From Nothophaeocryptopus gaeumannii (Eukaryota; Ascomycota; Dothideomycetes; Mycosphaerellales; Mycosphaerellaceae): a stretch of DNA of 64,000 nucleotides. The position numbers and the translations under genes are program-made. The stretch lies in assembly GCA_031771865.1 (NCBI GenBank), contig JASISA010000025.1, forward strand, positions 1,426,001 through 1,490,000, read 5' to 3'. Of the stretch, positions 20,801 through 30,896 are shown one piece after another (the stretch's first letter is position 1; the number at the start of each line of letters is the position of its first letter). Under the pieces are notes generated by a model. The model was given only the letters and a program-made list of their open reading frames with translations. It did not search any database and was not told the DNA's origin.

Positions 20801-23800
20801 CAACAGGCCCGAAAGCTTCGAGATGAGCATGGTCGCCATTTGCTTCGACTGCGGCTTGGCCACGATCACGCGCACGAGCTGAGAGCCGTCTGCTAGCGCA
20901 GCACTGATCATCGGAACGATGACCGAGGACTTTCCCTCACCCATGTTGAGCTGGACGACCGAATTGCTGCCAGTAGAAGGCGCTCGCATCTCGGCGGCGA
21001 TCTCTTCTTGCACTTCTCTTATCATCAATCCACTCTCGACTTCCAGTAGTAAAGTCTCGGGGTACTTGTAAGGGCTCCAGTTGGTGTGACCAGAGTTGAG
21101 AAGCTCGCGTACCACATCATCTCGGCTACCAGATCGAACCGCATTCAGCAAGCGTTCGGCTCGTTGAACGCCAGTGATGGCAACTGCGTAGTTGACAATT
21201 GCCGTCTTCCACCTCTTGCTGAGCTTGTCCCATCGGCGTCGACCAAGCTGCTCGAGAAAAAGCGTTGGGCAGATTCGAGGCCATTGCAGGCCCTCTTTGC
21301 CGCCCGAGAGCTTGACAAGCTGCGACTCCGTGGCCATCTCCAGAGTCCGGTAGATTCGCTCCAAATGTTTCTCACACTTACTGAGATGCACCTCGAGCTC
21401 TTCGGCAGAAGGCAGTGCTCCATTGAACGGCTGATGTCCTCCTGTGTTTTTCAAGGAAGCAAGGCTCTTCTGAAGGTCTTCAGCGTACGTCCTCTGGTAC
21501 GGCTCAGTGCTGGTGGCCTCCAACGAAGCGAGCAGTGACTCCAGCCGAGTGACCTCCTCGACCTGAAAGTCTTTTCGCTCGGGTAGATGTGTCACAGCAA
21601 GCTCGGGCGGCTTCTTGTGTCCCTCGACTTGAGGAGTGAACCCAGCAAAGACAAGATCTACCGAGACATACCCAGTGCGTGCCGGTGGTGCCACAGACGG
21701 CCTCAGATACCGGGTGGGAGCCTGGAGTGTCTGCATCTGGAGCTGCTCGAGCGTGGCCTCCAAGCTTCGCAAATAACTTTTAAGCTGCTTGTTGTTCCAC
21801 CACGTTTCGAACTGCAGGGTAACAGCCGGCATAGCTAGTTCCGTCTTGATATAAGACGAACATTGAGCCTGTGATGCGAGCTTCGGAACCTCTGGGCTCT
21901 TTGTTGGGGATCTTTGCCACTGATGATGCAGCTCTAGAGCCAAAGCTTTCACGGCGCCCTCGCAATGTCGCTGGTAGTCTTCTTGGCGACGCAGCCTGAG
22001 CTGTATTTCAGTCTCCATGGTCTCCGTACCCGTGCGAGCTTTCGATTTGCGAGGCGCTGAGGTAGCGTCTGGACTGTCCTTGAAGTCAACGCAGGCTTCC
22101 CGAATTATCTCACGAAGCTTCTCGGGCGTAGCTTCAACACCTTCTCTTGGTCTGAAGGATTCGCCATCTGGAGGCTGAAGCTGCTCTAGAGCTGGAGCGT
22201 TATAGAGCATTGCAAGTGCTTGGACGATTCGAATGTCGCTTTCCTCTGAAAAGGCCATGGTGGCTAACCATATCATGAGCGCAGACCAGTCCGCGCCTTG
22301 CTTGCTCAGCAGACGATGCAAGATCAGAAGATGCTGCGCAACCGTCTCTTCTGACTTCTGCATTACAACCGCATCATATCTCATAAGGCCAGGATCCAAA
22401 GTCCCGCTTGCAGGGAAGACACTGTGAAGATCTTTCATCATGGTCCAAAGAGCCTCTTCAGCGGGAGGATCCCAATTCAATTTGTCGGAGCGCACTCGGA
22501 CGATTCGAGACACAATACTTGCTCTTGAGGCTCGCAGAGTAGCCTGTCCCTGGTCGCGCGGGAGGTATACATCGTCGAGCTCAGCGGTGTGATGTTCAGC
22601 CCCAAAGCTCGCCACACGAAACGTAGCTGTGCGTATCAACTCTCTGTCGATAAGATCTGCAGATGTGTGATCCATACGCGGAAGCTCCAATTTCGAGCCC
22701 AAGTGAAACATGTTCGACCTGCTGGCTTGGTGGAGTATCTCACCAACTTGTTTGAGGAACTCACTATGTTGGGCGAGAAAACTGAGCTGCGAGTCCCAGG
22801 TGACAGTCTGTTGCACTCTCGCGTCGTGGGGATAGAATTGGCGGACAGGTGTCAGGCGCGCGATCTTCCCGAGAACTTCAATATTGGACGGAGTTAGCTG
22901 TTCGAATGAACGAACAGCGGCGGACTGCAGTATCGACAATGCCTGCTCTGTGCCCGTTCTCCTCGTAAGCGGATCTTGAATCGCGAAAGATGTCAATGCG
23001 TGCAAATACGCAACGTACAGCTTGCTCTGAAGGCTACCGTTGTCGACAAGCCTTCCCATCCTCTTATCGATCTCAAGTGGATGAACTCTGACGACGGCAT
23101 TGCGATCAACTAGAACGCTGACATGGCCATTGCAGCGCTCATATGAGGCAGGCCCCTCTGGCAGGAGCAAGAGTCGGTTTGCCGCCTTGCGAGGCTTCAG
23201 TATCAGCTTATTGGCAAGGCCGATGAGCGAACCCAGCGATTGGTCGAGATCCACAGCCATCCCACGGTATTCTTTCGACTCCAGCAGGGATTGACCAGCC
23301 TGCAAACTGAATCTGAGCTGAAGATGAGAGAGCTCGATGTCTACAGCCTTCCTGCCAAGGTGGAGTATGATGTGAACTTTAGACGGTGTCACCAACGGCG
23401 ACAAGACTTTCGATATCGCAGATGATGTCGCATTTGCTAATCCAAGCAAACGGCCGCCGCTGCGCTGAAGGACCCAGCTTGAGTTTCCTGGAAACTTTGA
23501 CAACAGCCAGTTAAAGGATGAATCGGAGCTCCATGGCGCCTCCAAAGTTCGAAATTCCACTGTATGTTGCTTCACGTTGTACCAGTGCACGTACCCATCA
23601 ACGTATCGCTCGGGAAGTTTGCCGCGGAACAGCCGAGACGGTATGACCTCAAAGGCGCCCAACTCGTTCTTTGCTTGCACCATGAGATCTCTCTCGCGGT
23701 TTGCGTCTTTCGCGGTAATGCCAAGATGCACTCTGTGTCCTTCGTATTCAGCTTTAGTGGAGAAGCGGAAGCCTGGCTCGCTGGAAGGCATGACCTCAAC

Positions 23801-26800
23801 AGCGGCGGACCCAAACAAGAGCGAATACATTGGATGTCTCTCGTACGCCACTGGCGGTCTCGCCAGCCGAAATCCATTGACAAGCAGCTGACCAGTCAGC
23901 AGATTGTAATGAACGATCAGATCATCACCACGCTCCATGGACTCAGATGTTGTAGTTAGCCAGTGATCAACATCGCCATCCAGTGAGTGCCATCCTGAGT
24001 GATTTGGCAGGTATGCGGACCATGTGGACGTTACAGCTGCATCCAGTCCCATCTGCCAGTCTCTTAGGATCGGGTAAGAGGCGTATAAGACCCGCTTGAA
24101 GCGCAATGATAGAAGCGCGAGTAGGCCGTGTCTCGTCTGGTTACGCTCTGCGATCGTCATTGCACAAACAGAAAGTATGGCTGCTTCCGTTGGGTCCTCC
24201 AGAATGCGGGCCAAGTCGCGTTGATCGACATCGAATGTGGTCCCGCAGACGAGCGCCACATCAATACTCTTTACCAGGAAGCGGCTGTAATCCTCGCTGC
24301 TGACGCTGATCTGTGCACGAGACCTCAAGGTCAACAACCAGCTATGCGCGGTGTCTCTGATGTGCTGTAGTAGTCCAAGAGCACGGTCGTGCACCTCGGT
24401 GGCGGAGCTTAAAGTGAGTAATCGGCGAGCAACTGCGGAATACACGACAAGAGCATTCATCGATTCCCAGTTCTCCTTGACTTTGACGAATGCTTCGTCC
24501 AGAGTCGTGAGGAGGCGACGAGCGAGATCTGCGTGGGACAGAATGCCGTGTGGCACTCTCAAGGTGGCGTTGAGGCCACGACTATCGCTATCCCAATTCG
24601 GACCAGCCTGATTGATGCATTGGAGGAACGCCATGACTGTTTCTTCTTTTCGAATATCGACATTGGGAGCGTCGAGCTGCAGGAGGATGTTGTACCACTG
24701 AATCCGATTTCCAAGAGGGATGGAGCACAGCTCTTTGTATTCGTCGATGGTCATGTGTGACGGGCAAGTTGACTGACTCGAGACTGCGCAATTTGGTTCT
24801 GGGCCATGAGGAGCAGTGGCTGGACGAAACAAGAACTTCTCCACGGCTTTCGACTTGGGGGGCAAGTTGTACGTGCTACTACGCGCGGCCTCGTCCGTTG
24901 GAATATAGTTGCCCAGAAAACGACCGGTCTTGCTGTCAAAGTACTGGTAATGCGTCGCGTTCTCGACGCAAACCTTGGATTCCGTGGCGACTGACAGGTA
25001 CACACGTCGCCGATGTGTGTTTGCATGGGGCTTGTTCTTCGTCCACAGAACCACGCGCTGGGCGTCTGGCTCGTACTCATCTTTCAGGTGCGGATCGCTG
25101 GCAAGCGCAAACTGACCGTTCCGAGGACTCTCATCGCAATCGTTGGAAAACTTGAGGACATCTTGAAGCACATACACGGTACCGTCTCTCCAGTTTGAGT
25201 ACCATTCCGGTGTGCGCAGCTCAAAGACCACCGCTTTAGCTTGGTTGACATTTGTGGGAAGTGGCCATTCATGCACGTAGACGAAGAGATTCTCCGCGAG
25301 GGCTTCAAAATGGCACTTCTGGCATCCACGATCATCGTGCTGCAGGGGCTTGTGCTCTTGACCAGGGTAATAGCTGGAGTGCTGAACTACCTCTTTGTAG
25401 GTGTGCGTTCTTTGCCGAGCTTGCTTCTTGTAATCATCGTACTGGTCTTGCAAATTCCCAAGCTCTCCCAGTTTCTTGACTCTATCACTCTGTCCGCTGG
25501 CTTCGATGTTCTCAAGCAGCGTCTGAAGTGGTTCAGATCGATCAAAGTACTGCGCAGCGAAGGTAGATGAATCCTTGGGATCTCCAAAGATTCCAACCGA
25601 CGAGCCGCGGAAGGAGTCGGATCGGCGAGAGGTAAGGTACTGCTCGATTACGTGCAATCTCTTCATCTGATCACGAGTCGGAAGCAGGAGATTTTGCAGT
25701 GGCTGACTAGGGATCTGTGGGTCATATTCCCGGAGCATAGGCTCAAGATCGGCCGCTCGCGTGTCCAGCGCTATCCAAAGTTCCATAATCGTGAGAAACA
25801 TGTGCGACTGCGCTTCGGAATTGCCTTGATAGTGCTGTTGTGCCAATGCGTGGTATTGAACAATCAGAGTACGCAAACGGCTACAAGCAATCTCTGGAGA
25901 GTATGCGTTTGCGCATTCGCGCAGGTGGTCCTCGACCCATCGCTCAAAAGCCTGCAAGTTTGCAATGGCGTAGATGTCGGAGCCGGGTCCTGACAGATCT
26001 GGGAATTGGCGTGAACGTAATCGAAGTAAGGACGATGACGGTTCGAAGTGAGCCACTGAAGAGGTCGACTGCCGATCAGTGGTGCTCTCCACGTAGGCGT
26101 CGAGCTCAGGCAGGGAGAGGAGACTGTCACTCTCCAAGTCCAAAGCGCTGAGATGTGCAAGCTTGGACGCCGGATTGGCCTCAGAGTTCTGGATCGCCGT
26201 CCAACTGTCGTTGAGCTTCTCCGTGCATGTTCTCAGAATCTTTACGCAAGATCTTCGAGTGTGCTCTCGCACATTGTCACCAAGCTTTTGAAGCCTCCTC
26301 GATACTTTACAGCCCATAGCAAATCGCAAGTCATCTGCGGATATCTGCTGCGCGTTCTCCAACAGCTCGGCCAACATGAATGCCATGAAGGTCTTGTAGC
26401 CGTTGTCTGGGACGCTGGAGTTTCTTGAAAAGAGCAGTTGGAGCGTCACTCGAATGAGTGTCCAAGTTGGTGACCGGCGCCAGGGCGATTCAGCATCCTT
26501 CCATAGCACGTCGTCTCGGGTACGTTTCGTGATTGTGGATATGTCAATGGGTTCTCCAAGAGCTTTGAGCATCCCGCCCACAAGGAGCTCAGAGACCATG
26601 CCAGGGTGAGCCGTGTCCCGCTCTTCGTCGATGAGCTTTCCGTTCTTCATGATTTGCGGCTGCATACCAGGCGCTAGCTGATTACTCATGGTGGCCAATG
26701 TTTGAGCCAACATGGTTCGAAACTCCTTGGACTGGAAGGTCGACAGTGGTAGCGACACAGCGGAGCCAGGAAACAGCCTGAGCAGACGACCTTTGGCGGC

Positions 26801-27205
26801 AAGCACAGCTTCGTTTACTGGCGCCAGCTCAAACACATCAACCACAACACGATCTTTGCGTCGCGTGATGATTATGCCGGCATTCTGAGCGCGCACCCGA
26901 AGCGGTATGGAATCTCCAAGAGCAAGCGTCTCGAGACTGTGGAGGACTTCGGTCTCGTTCAGACTACCGTCCACGGAGCTGTGGCAGATCTTGGCGTGCT
27001 CAATGGCGGTGATTGCCTTGTCAATTGCCACCGTGCGCTCATTCGGAGGAAGCGCCTGACGGTAGGCGGCGAGGGCGTTGTGAGTCGCCTTTAGGAGCTC
27101 TGAGTCAATGCTCGCCTTGTCTGCCTTCTGCGGCAGCTGTGGTGGAAGGAAAATGTGATCGACAATGCGCTCAAACACATCGCGGTCCCGAACAATTGGC
27201 GCCAT
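17816..27205 (-). CDS. giant DUF6606/DUF3638/DUF3645 protein (ubiquitin-hydrolase-labelled family)
   Basis: A single uninterrupted frame of 3129 aa from ATG 27205 (MAPIVRDRDVFERIVDHIFL). The frame is open 68 codons further upstream, but family N-terminal similarity (FERIVDHIFLPPQLPQK) starts here. Expected domain order is DUF6606 at the N-terminus, then a long middle with little similarity. DUF3638 covers about residues 2050-2300, with VQLNMGEGKSSVIVPM near 2088 and LMQPEHILSLRL near 2175. DUF3645 and the C-terminal region follow, with VFLDEAHTRGIDLRLPSDYR near 2668 and AAMRLRKLGRGQSVVF near 2705. Databases commonly label the family ubiquitinyl hydrolase; I know of no strong biochemical proof. 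No membrane segments or signal peptide are obvious. Confidence 0.88.
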   Translation of the reverse strand: MAPIVRDRDVFERIVDHIFLPPQLPQKADKASIDSELLKATHNALAAYRQALPPNERTVAIDKAITAIEHAKICHSSVDGSLNETEVLHSLETLALGDSIPLRVRAQNAGIIITRRKDRVVVDVFELAPVNEAVLAAKGRLLRLFPGSAVSLPLSTFQSKEFRTMLAQTLATMSNQLAPGMQPQIMKNGKLIDEERDTAHPGMVSELLVGGMLKALGEPIDISTITKRTRDDVLWKDAESPWRRSPTWTLIRVTLQLLFSRNSSVPDNGYKTFMAFMLAELLENAQQISADDLRFAMGCKVSRRLQKLGDNVREHTRRSCVKILRTCTEKLNDSWTAIQNSEANPASKLAHLSALDLESDSLLSLPELDAYVESTTDRQSTSSVAHFEPSSSLLRLRSRQFPDLSGPGSDIYAIANLQAFERWVEDHLRECANAYSPEIACSRLRTLIVQYHALAQQHYQGNSEAQSHMFLTIMELWIALDTRAADLEPMLREYDPQIPSQPLQNLLLPTRDQMKRLHVIEQYLTSRRSDSFRGSSVGIFGDPKDSSTFAAQYFDRSEPLQTLLENIEASGQSDRVKKLGELGNLQDQYDDYKKQARQRTHTYKEVVQHSSYYPGQEHKPLQHDDRGCQKCHFEALAENLFVYVHEWPLPTNVNQAKAVVFELRTPEWYSNWRDGTVYVLQDVLKFSNDCDESPRNGQFALASDPHLKDEYEPDAQRVVLWTKNKPHANTHRRRVYLSVATESKVCVENATHYQYFDSKTGRFLGNYIPTDEAARSSTYNLPPKSKAVEKFLFRPATAPHGPEPNCAVSSQSTCPSHMTIDEYKELCSIPLGNRIQWYNILLQLDAPNVDIRKEETVMAFLQCINQAGPNWDSDSRGLNATLRVPHGILSHADLARRLLTTLDEAFVKVKENWESMNALVVYSAVARRLLTLSSATEVHDRALGLLQHIRDTAHSWLLTLRSRAQISVSSEDYSRFLVKSIDVALVCGTTFDVDQRDLARILEDPTEAAILSVCAMTIAERNQTRHGLLALLSLRFKRVLYASYPILRDWQMGLDAAVTSTWSAYLPNHSGWHSLDGDVDHWLTTTSESMERGDDLIVHYNLLTGQLLVNGFRLARPPVAYERHPMYSLLFGSAAVEVMPSSEPGFRFSTKAEYEGHRVHLGITAKDANRERDLMVQAKNELGAFEVIPSRLFRGKLPERYVDGYVHWYNVKQHTVEFRTLEAPWSSDSSFNWLLSKFPGNSSWVLQRSGGRLLGLANATSSAISKVLSPLVTPSKVHIILHLGRKAVDIELSHLQLRFSLQAGQSLLESKEYRGMAVDLDQSLGSLIGLANKLILKPRKAANRLLLLPEGPASYERCNGHVSVLVDRNAVVRVHPLEIDKRMGRLVDNGSLQSKLYVAYLHALTSFAIQDPLTRRTGTEQALSILQSAAVRSFEQLTPSNIEVLGKIARLTPVRQFYPHDARVQQTVTWDSQLSFLAQHSEFLKQVGEILHQASRSNMFHLGSKLELPRMDHTSADLIDRELIRTATFRVASFGAEHHTAELDDVYLPRDQGQATLRASRASIVSRIVRVRSDKLNWDPPAEEALWTMMKDLHSVFPASGTLDPGLMRYDAVVMQKSEETVAQHLLILHRLLSKQGADWSALMIWLATMAFSEESDIRIVQALAMLYNAPALEQLQPPDGESFRPREGVEATPEKLREIIREACVDFKDSPDATSAPRKSKARTGTETMETEIQLRLRRQEDYQRHCEGAVKALALELHHQWQRSPTKSPEVPKLASQAQCSSYIKTELAMPAVTLQFETWWNNKQLKSYLRSLEATLEQLQMQTLQAPTRYLRPSVAPPARTGYVSVDLVFAGFTPQVEGHKKPPELAVTHLPERKDFQVEEVTRLESLLASLEATSTEPYQRTYAEDLQKSLASLKNTGGHQPFNGALPSAEELEVHLSKCEKHLERIYRTLEMATESQLVKLSGGKEGLQWPRICPTLFLEQLGRRRWDKLSKRWKTAIVNYAVAITGVQRAERLLNAVRSGSRDDVVRELLNSGHTNWSPYKYPETLLLEVESGLMIREVQEEIAAEMRAPSTGSNSVVQLNMGEGKSSVIVPMISAALADGSQLVRVIVAKPQSKQMATMLISKLSGLLNRRIYYLPFSRALKMDRAAAEAIEAMCKECQNQGGIMLMQPEHILSLRLTGPESYIAGNADAGHVFLRLQDFFDQNSRDIIDESDDNLSVKLELVYTLGLRRAVEHAPSRWILIQEVLGLVRSCASSLVKEYPTALEINDRGAGGFPRIRVLQEAVAQVLVQLLAGRICSNGLRGLPIGRQSEKSRFDIEAYISKSELTAAEVKAVEQGPFWSDHTKTALLLLRGLLAGGILEFVLRNKRWRVNYGLTDRLPATRLAVPYRAKDSAAPRSEYSHPDVVLLLTQMSYYYGGLDDNDLFNALSHLTTSDQANAEYSTWLEDIDMPPEFHSLPAINIKDQAQCILHVFPHLRYSKNCIDYFLSHVIFTREMKEYPYKLSASGCDLAQKKTRPTTGFSGTNDTRAVLPLDITQTDLDKQTHTNALVLEYLLQPENTVAIMPHAPDSALSDAEQLLDMILSQQPPPQVCLDVGAQILELGNESVAKTWLGKCTDLTKEAAVFCNSNDELCVIDRHYRIELLQTSSFASRLDSCLVFLDEAHTRGIDLRLPSDYRAACTLGAGLTKDRLVQAAMRLRKLGRGQSVVFIVSDEIKTKIYTTLAKPKDSLVTVSDVLQWVVSQSHAELKSSMGIWAAQNHRFTVQEEIWARNTVKGQRVLTKASAQEFQEAEARDIEFRYHPRSNQKAPLAKLDKDPRERSKAIVERCSKFGLLDFSSRRMTEENERELSPEADCDAERVIQKPAPARAAAHSLHRDLINFVASGVPLSSSNAYGPAFEVLRKTTAGEQFDVNQLRSPKFFATADFARTVVNENTSLSDSYQRSVQWILTSRRAMDDEATSLMIISPFEAQRLIDEVSTSTLVAMHLYRPRYNLTFRPMDRLDFYTISHRPLKVRVPIDLSVQLGVFAGQLYFSRYEEYTAVCRFLGLASEPPKEGWKVAADGFIERDGEGQPGGAYSRVRASPINFLKILLLKIRRNGEDISKTHMGALLDGKLFSPEDFQ

Positions 27206-27910
27206 GATGGCGGTCTGTACAAGTGAAGGAAGACAATGCAGTGTTGTGACAGAATGCGGATGTCGGTGGTGTGAGGAGAGAGAGAGCGGATATTTCGAAA
27301 TTCCAGAGGCGACCGCGCGTGCGTGGGTCGAAACAAACGCGGAAAGGAAGCCTAAACGACCCTGCATGTGAAAGCGGATAGAGACAGCATGTGCGGAGGT
27401 GCAGGCCAACGGCTACGAACGCTGCGCTCGCCATTTGTTGCAATGATCGCCGCAATGCCTCTCGCGCAGATTCCTCCTGGCATTCGGCCAAAGGTTTTTA
27501 ATGAAGCCCGTGACGCTGATTCGAATGCGATGGGACTGTTACCGAGAGCACGGCGCAGTCGTCGGGCTAATGCATGCGGTTGATGGCACATGCTGCTGCA
27601 CATACCCGCGCAACAGATCTCAAGTGATGATGAAGTGAACCCTTGAATTGAGAGCAAGCACCGAACGACAGATTCAACCCCGAGAAGATATCCCACAGCG
27701 GCGCTTGCGCAGACCAAGTTGTGTTGAACTGGTCATAGTGTTCCTGGCATCATGTGCAAACGCCTTGGCCCGTGCGAGAGTGTGTCCCAAACTCAAATTC
27801 TCGCTCTCGGCGTTCCCGCTTCTTCGACAGCCACGGTCTCTCTCCCACCGCGTATCCTCCTCTGCTTACTGCAAAACCCAAGCAGCCCGCTGCAAGACGC
27901 CACCACAATC
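27206..27910. other. intergenic region between divergent genes
   Basis: The 705-bp gap upstream of the DUF3638 gene (minus) and of the decayed gene (plus). Only short frames with no protein-like pattern. It should contain the promoter of the giant gene. Confidence 0.4.
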
Positions 27911-28998
27911 ATGCCGGCCGATCTCGACAAGCGCATGAGGGCGCTTCAGTACTCAGTGGAGGCAGACGAGCGCACCATCAAGCAGATGATGCATAGCCTC
28001 GAAAGCAAGAAAGGCCGGCTTGAGCAGCTGCATAAAGAGAAGTGCGAGCGTAAGTTGCTTCGGTACTCCAAGATTCCGTCGCCACAGCTGACTCGATTCT
28101 AGTCGTCGAGTCTACCCTCCTAAAACTGCCACGCGAGCTCCGCGATGAAATCTATGACCACTGCGTCATACCCGGCAAGGTCTTTCTCGATCCCTCTTCC
28201 CGACAAAAGCAGAAAGAGGACGACCGCGAGTACAGCGATCGACTCAGACTCCTTCAAGACCAGCGCGTCATGGAAGTCAATTACTACGAGGAGCCGTGCT
28301 GGCAACTTCTCGATGTGAATCACCAGATTCGAGAAGAAGCTGGAAAATGCTCTTTTCTCAGAATCAAATCATCATCGACTAGCAGATGGTCAGCGCTTAC
28401 GCCTTCCTTGGAACAACGAAGGAGTGTTGGGGCGAAGATGGTATGCTTTCGGAATTGGCCAACAAGTGTGTCAAGTCACTCAGTCTGGCATTTGACATGA
28501 GCGCAACTGCCTCGCCATCGCTCTACACCGCCGAAGAGCTGCGCCGTGATCCCGGCTGGAGCGGTCTCCATCGGGAGCAGCGTATCGTTTCCGCCCACGA
28601 ACGATGCACATATGCAAGATGGGATCACGCAGCTGCCGTCCTCCGACACTGCAAATCCCTGCGCCACCTCCAAGTCGATCTGACGAAATGCTATTGCCGA
28701 AATGGATGCTGTCGAGAGGTCGAAAGGGTCGCAGTAGGTCTGAAAAATTGCACTGGATATTCCAAAGATCCAAACAGTTGAGATTCTGGGAACCAAAGCC
28801 GAGAAAGAGCAAGAAATCATTGTTGACTGTTTGCAGAAGGATGTGAGGGATGAGTATGGCTGGGCGAGCGAATTTCGGCGAGGATTCCTTGTTCGATTCA
28901 AGGCGTTATCGGGAGGGTCGCGTTTGAATGGGCTTCACCAGGACGATCTGGACCAAGACCTGGAGGATGATGAGGTGGATGTTCTGCTTTATAACTGA
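27911..28998 (+). pseudogene. decayed fungal gene with two frameshifts and a nonsense codon
   Basis: Exon 1 (27911-28049, starts MPADLDKRMRAL, coiled coil) splices with GTAAGT and TCTAG to exon 2 at 28103, which reads LPRELRDEIYDHCVIPG and LLDVNHQIREEAGK. These motifs are typical of a large fungal F-box-like/2EXR-like family of unknown function. At about 28346 coding similarity moves to another frame, as if one A were lost from an A run. An in-frame TAG lies at 28382-28384. Frame then continues to about 28745 (around LRHLQVDLTKCYCRNGC), where a second shift at a 5-A run moves to a third frame. That frame reads QTVEILGTKAEKEQEIIVDC and ends with a TGA at 28996-28998. Sequencing error could explain one homopolymer shift but hardly all three lesions. 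Confidence 0.6.
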
Positions 28999-29209
28999 AT
29001 ATTGCCCTCAGGTCGCTTGGATTGGGAGTCCCGGCTGCTACGTCTCATATGTCCAGAGTGATCCGATCTAGAAGAAGTGCGACGATGACCAAGGAGGAAA
29101 ACACAACCCGGGAGGGTGGCTGGCGAATCAATCGCTCACATTGCATCGCTGCTACTGAAGGGGTATCTTCTATAACGCTTCACTGGCAAGTCTTCAGTCC
29201 TCACACCTC

Positions 29210-30896
29210 TTACTTCCCACCTCGTCTTCCTTTCACGAAGCCCACAAGATTCTCAATAACACCCTCAAGCGCCTCCTTCTCCTTCACCGCATCATCCTTC
29301 CTCTGCAACCAGTACTCCATCACTTTGCTTGCCTCCTTGTTAAGAATCTCCAATGTGAAAACATGATCCTTCAAGTCCGTGTCCTCCATGTTTTGCAAAG
29401 CCTCTATTGTCGTCCGGCAGATGAGCATCGCACGATTGGAGTCGAAGTCGGGAGGCGGAGGTGGTCCTTTGACAGTGCCGGACCTCTTTAGTCCTCCTCT
29501 CTTGCGCTCGCCAGTCTTACTGTCTATCGACGTGCTTGAGTCGTTGGCGCCTCCTTGTCTCAGCCTCTCCAGCTGTGCCGTGGATGCTCTGGGAGAGGTG
29601 AGGTTGATGTTGGGTAGGACAAGACGCTTCTGTTTGCTTGGAGGCAGGATCTCGTCAAGATCGACTGGCACACCGAGCGACACTAGAAACAGACGTCTGA
29701 TCCGGCTCCGTGTCCAGTTGGGTGGCTGCATTGGCGGCGGTGATACCAGTTGCTGCCATAGTGATAATGATCGATCAGAAAGGAAGGGCGAAGAGTTCGT
29801 CATGTCCACGGGAGGTAAGGATGATGCAGGCGGTGGGTCTGTCGCGTCAGGAAAGATGAGGTCGAGGTAAGGTGTAATGGTATCTTGTAGGTCCGAGCCA
29901 GACAGGTCTAATTTGAGATTGAGAGGTGGCTATGCACATAGTCAGCAAGGCACGAATGCAAACCCAATAGCCTCGTAAGGCACATTCTTCACAGCTACTT
30001 ACAAGACTCGCCAATGAACTGGGCACTGAAGGAGGGACTTGTTGCTGAGGTTGAGGTTCAGGGTCAGGTTGTGCTGTCGGTGTTGCTTCATCGAAATCGC
30101 CAAAATCACCACCCTCACCTCCTTCGGCAAAATCATCAAAGTCATCGCCGAAGTCATCATCATCGTCTATTTGATCTGTTTCTTCTTGTTTCATATCTTC
30201 TGAAGGTTGCTCTTCTGTCCTGCCTTCCCACATTGAGCGGAACCAGGCCTGTTTATCTTCAGGATCCTGCTCTACCTCTGCGATGTCTGGCGGGGCACTG
30301 AAATCGACTCAGCACGTCGCCTTGTATACCATTGTGCTTGCAACTTACCTACCATCTGCGACTTTATCGGTGGCAGACTTGCGCACCTCATCCGGAATCG
30401 CATCCGCCATTCTCATCTCATATGCTGGTGTCCCTGGCACTTCACCATGCGCTGGCTTGTCGTCCACTCTGTCCACCACCATGCGAGGTACAGGAGTGCC
30501 TCCCGGTGTTTGTGGACGGCTGCTCTGGGACAGTGCAGAGTGTGACCGACTTCTAGTCCCCGTCGCACTACGTGACCTTCTTCCTTCCGGTACAATCTCT
30601 ATTTCATCCGGAACGGCGTCTTGAGTGCGGAGATCGTAAGCTGGTGTGCCAGGCACTTCACCATGAGCCGCTTTATCGTCTACTCTTTCGACACGTGTTA
30701 TGGGTATCTCGGCGCTCAGTCTGTCTGGATTGGGCGTGCCTTCGCTAGCATCTGAAAAGTGGTCGTCGGAGCTGTGGGAAGATTCTGGACAGCACATCAG
30801 CTAATAGTCAGGAGCTCTCGGGTGAGGAGACGAACCAGAGACGGCCTTTCCCTGCAGGTTCTCCGTCGTGATCTGCGGTAGCTGGAGGCCGGACAT
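29210..30896 (-). CDS. Laa2/aftiphilin-like AP-1 accessory protein (DUF5102-like)
   Basis: Four exons: 30896-30836, 30784-30349, 30297-30003 and 29929-29210, 503 aa. The first two introns are only 51 nt, the third 73 nt, and all phases agree. The N-terminus carries two similar units of about 30 residues (ERVDDKAAHGEVPGTPAYDL and DRVDDKPAHGEVPGTPAYEM). A strongly acidic Asp/Phe stretch follows (DDDDDFGDDFDDFAEG, GDFGDFDEA), resembling the adaptor/clathrin-binding motifs of Laa2 and aftiphilin. The C-terminal half has the conserved WTRSRIRRLFLVSLGVPVDL block and a terminal helix. The yeast relative helps AP-1 clathrin adaptors at the Golgi/endosome. The family assignment is by motif recall and is fairly, not fully, secure. 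Confidence 0.75.

Noticed and set aside
27206..27409. 68-codon upstream extension of the DUF3638 frame
   Set aside because: Family similarity begins at ATG 27205; the extension is Ser/His-rich and probably leader sequence.
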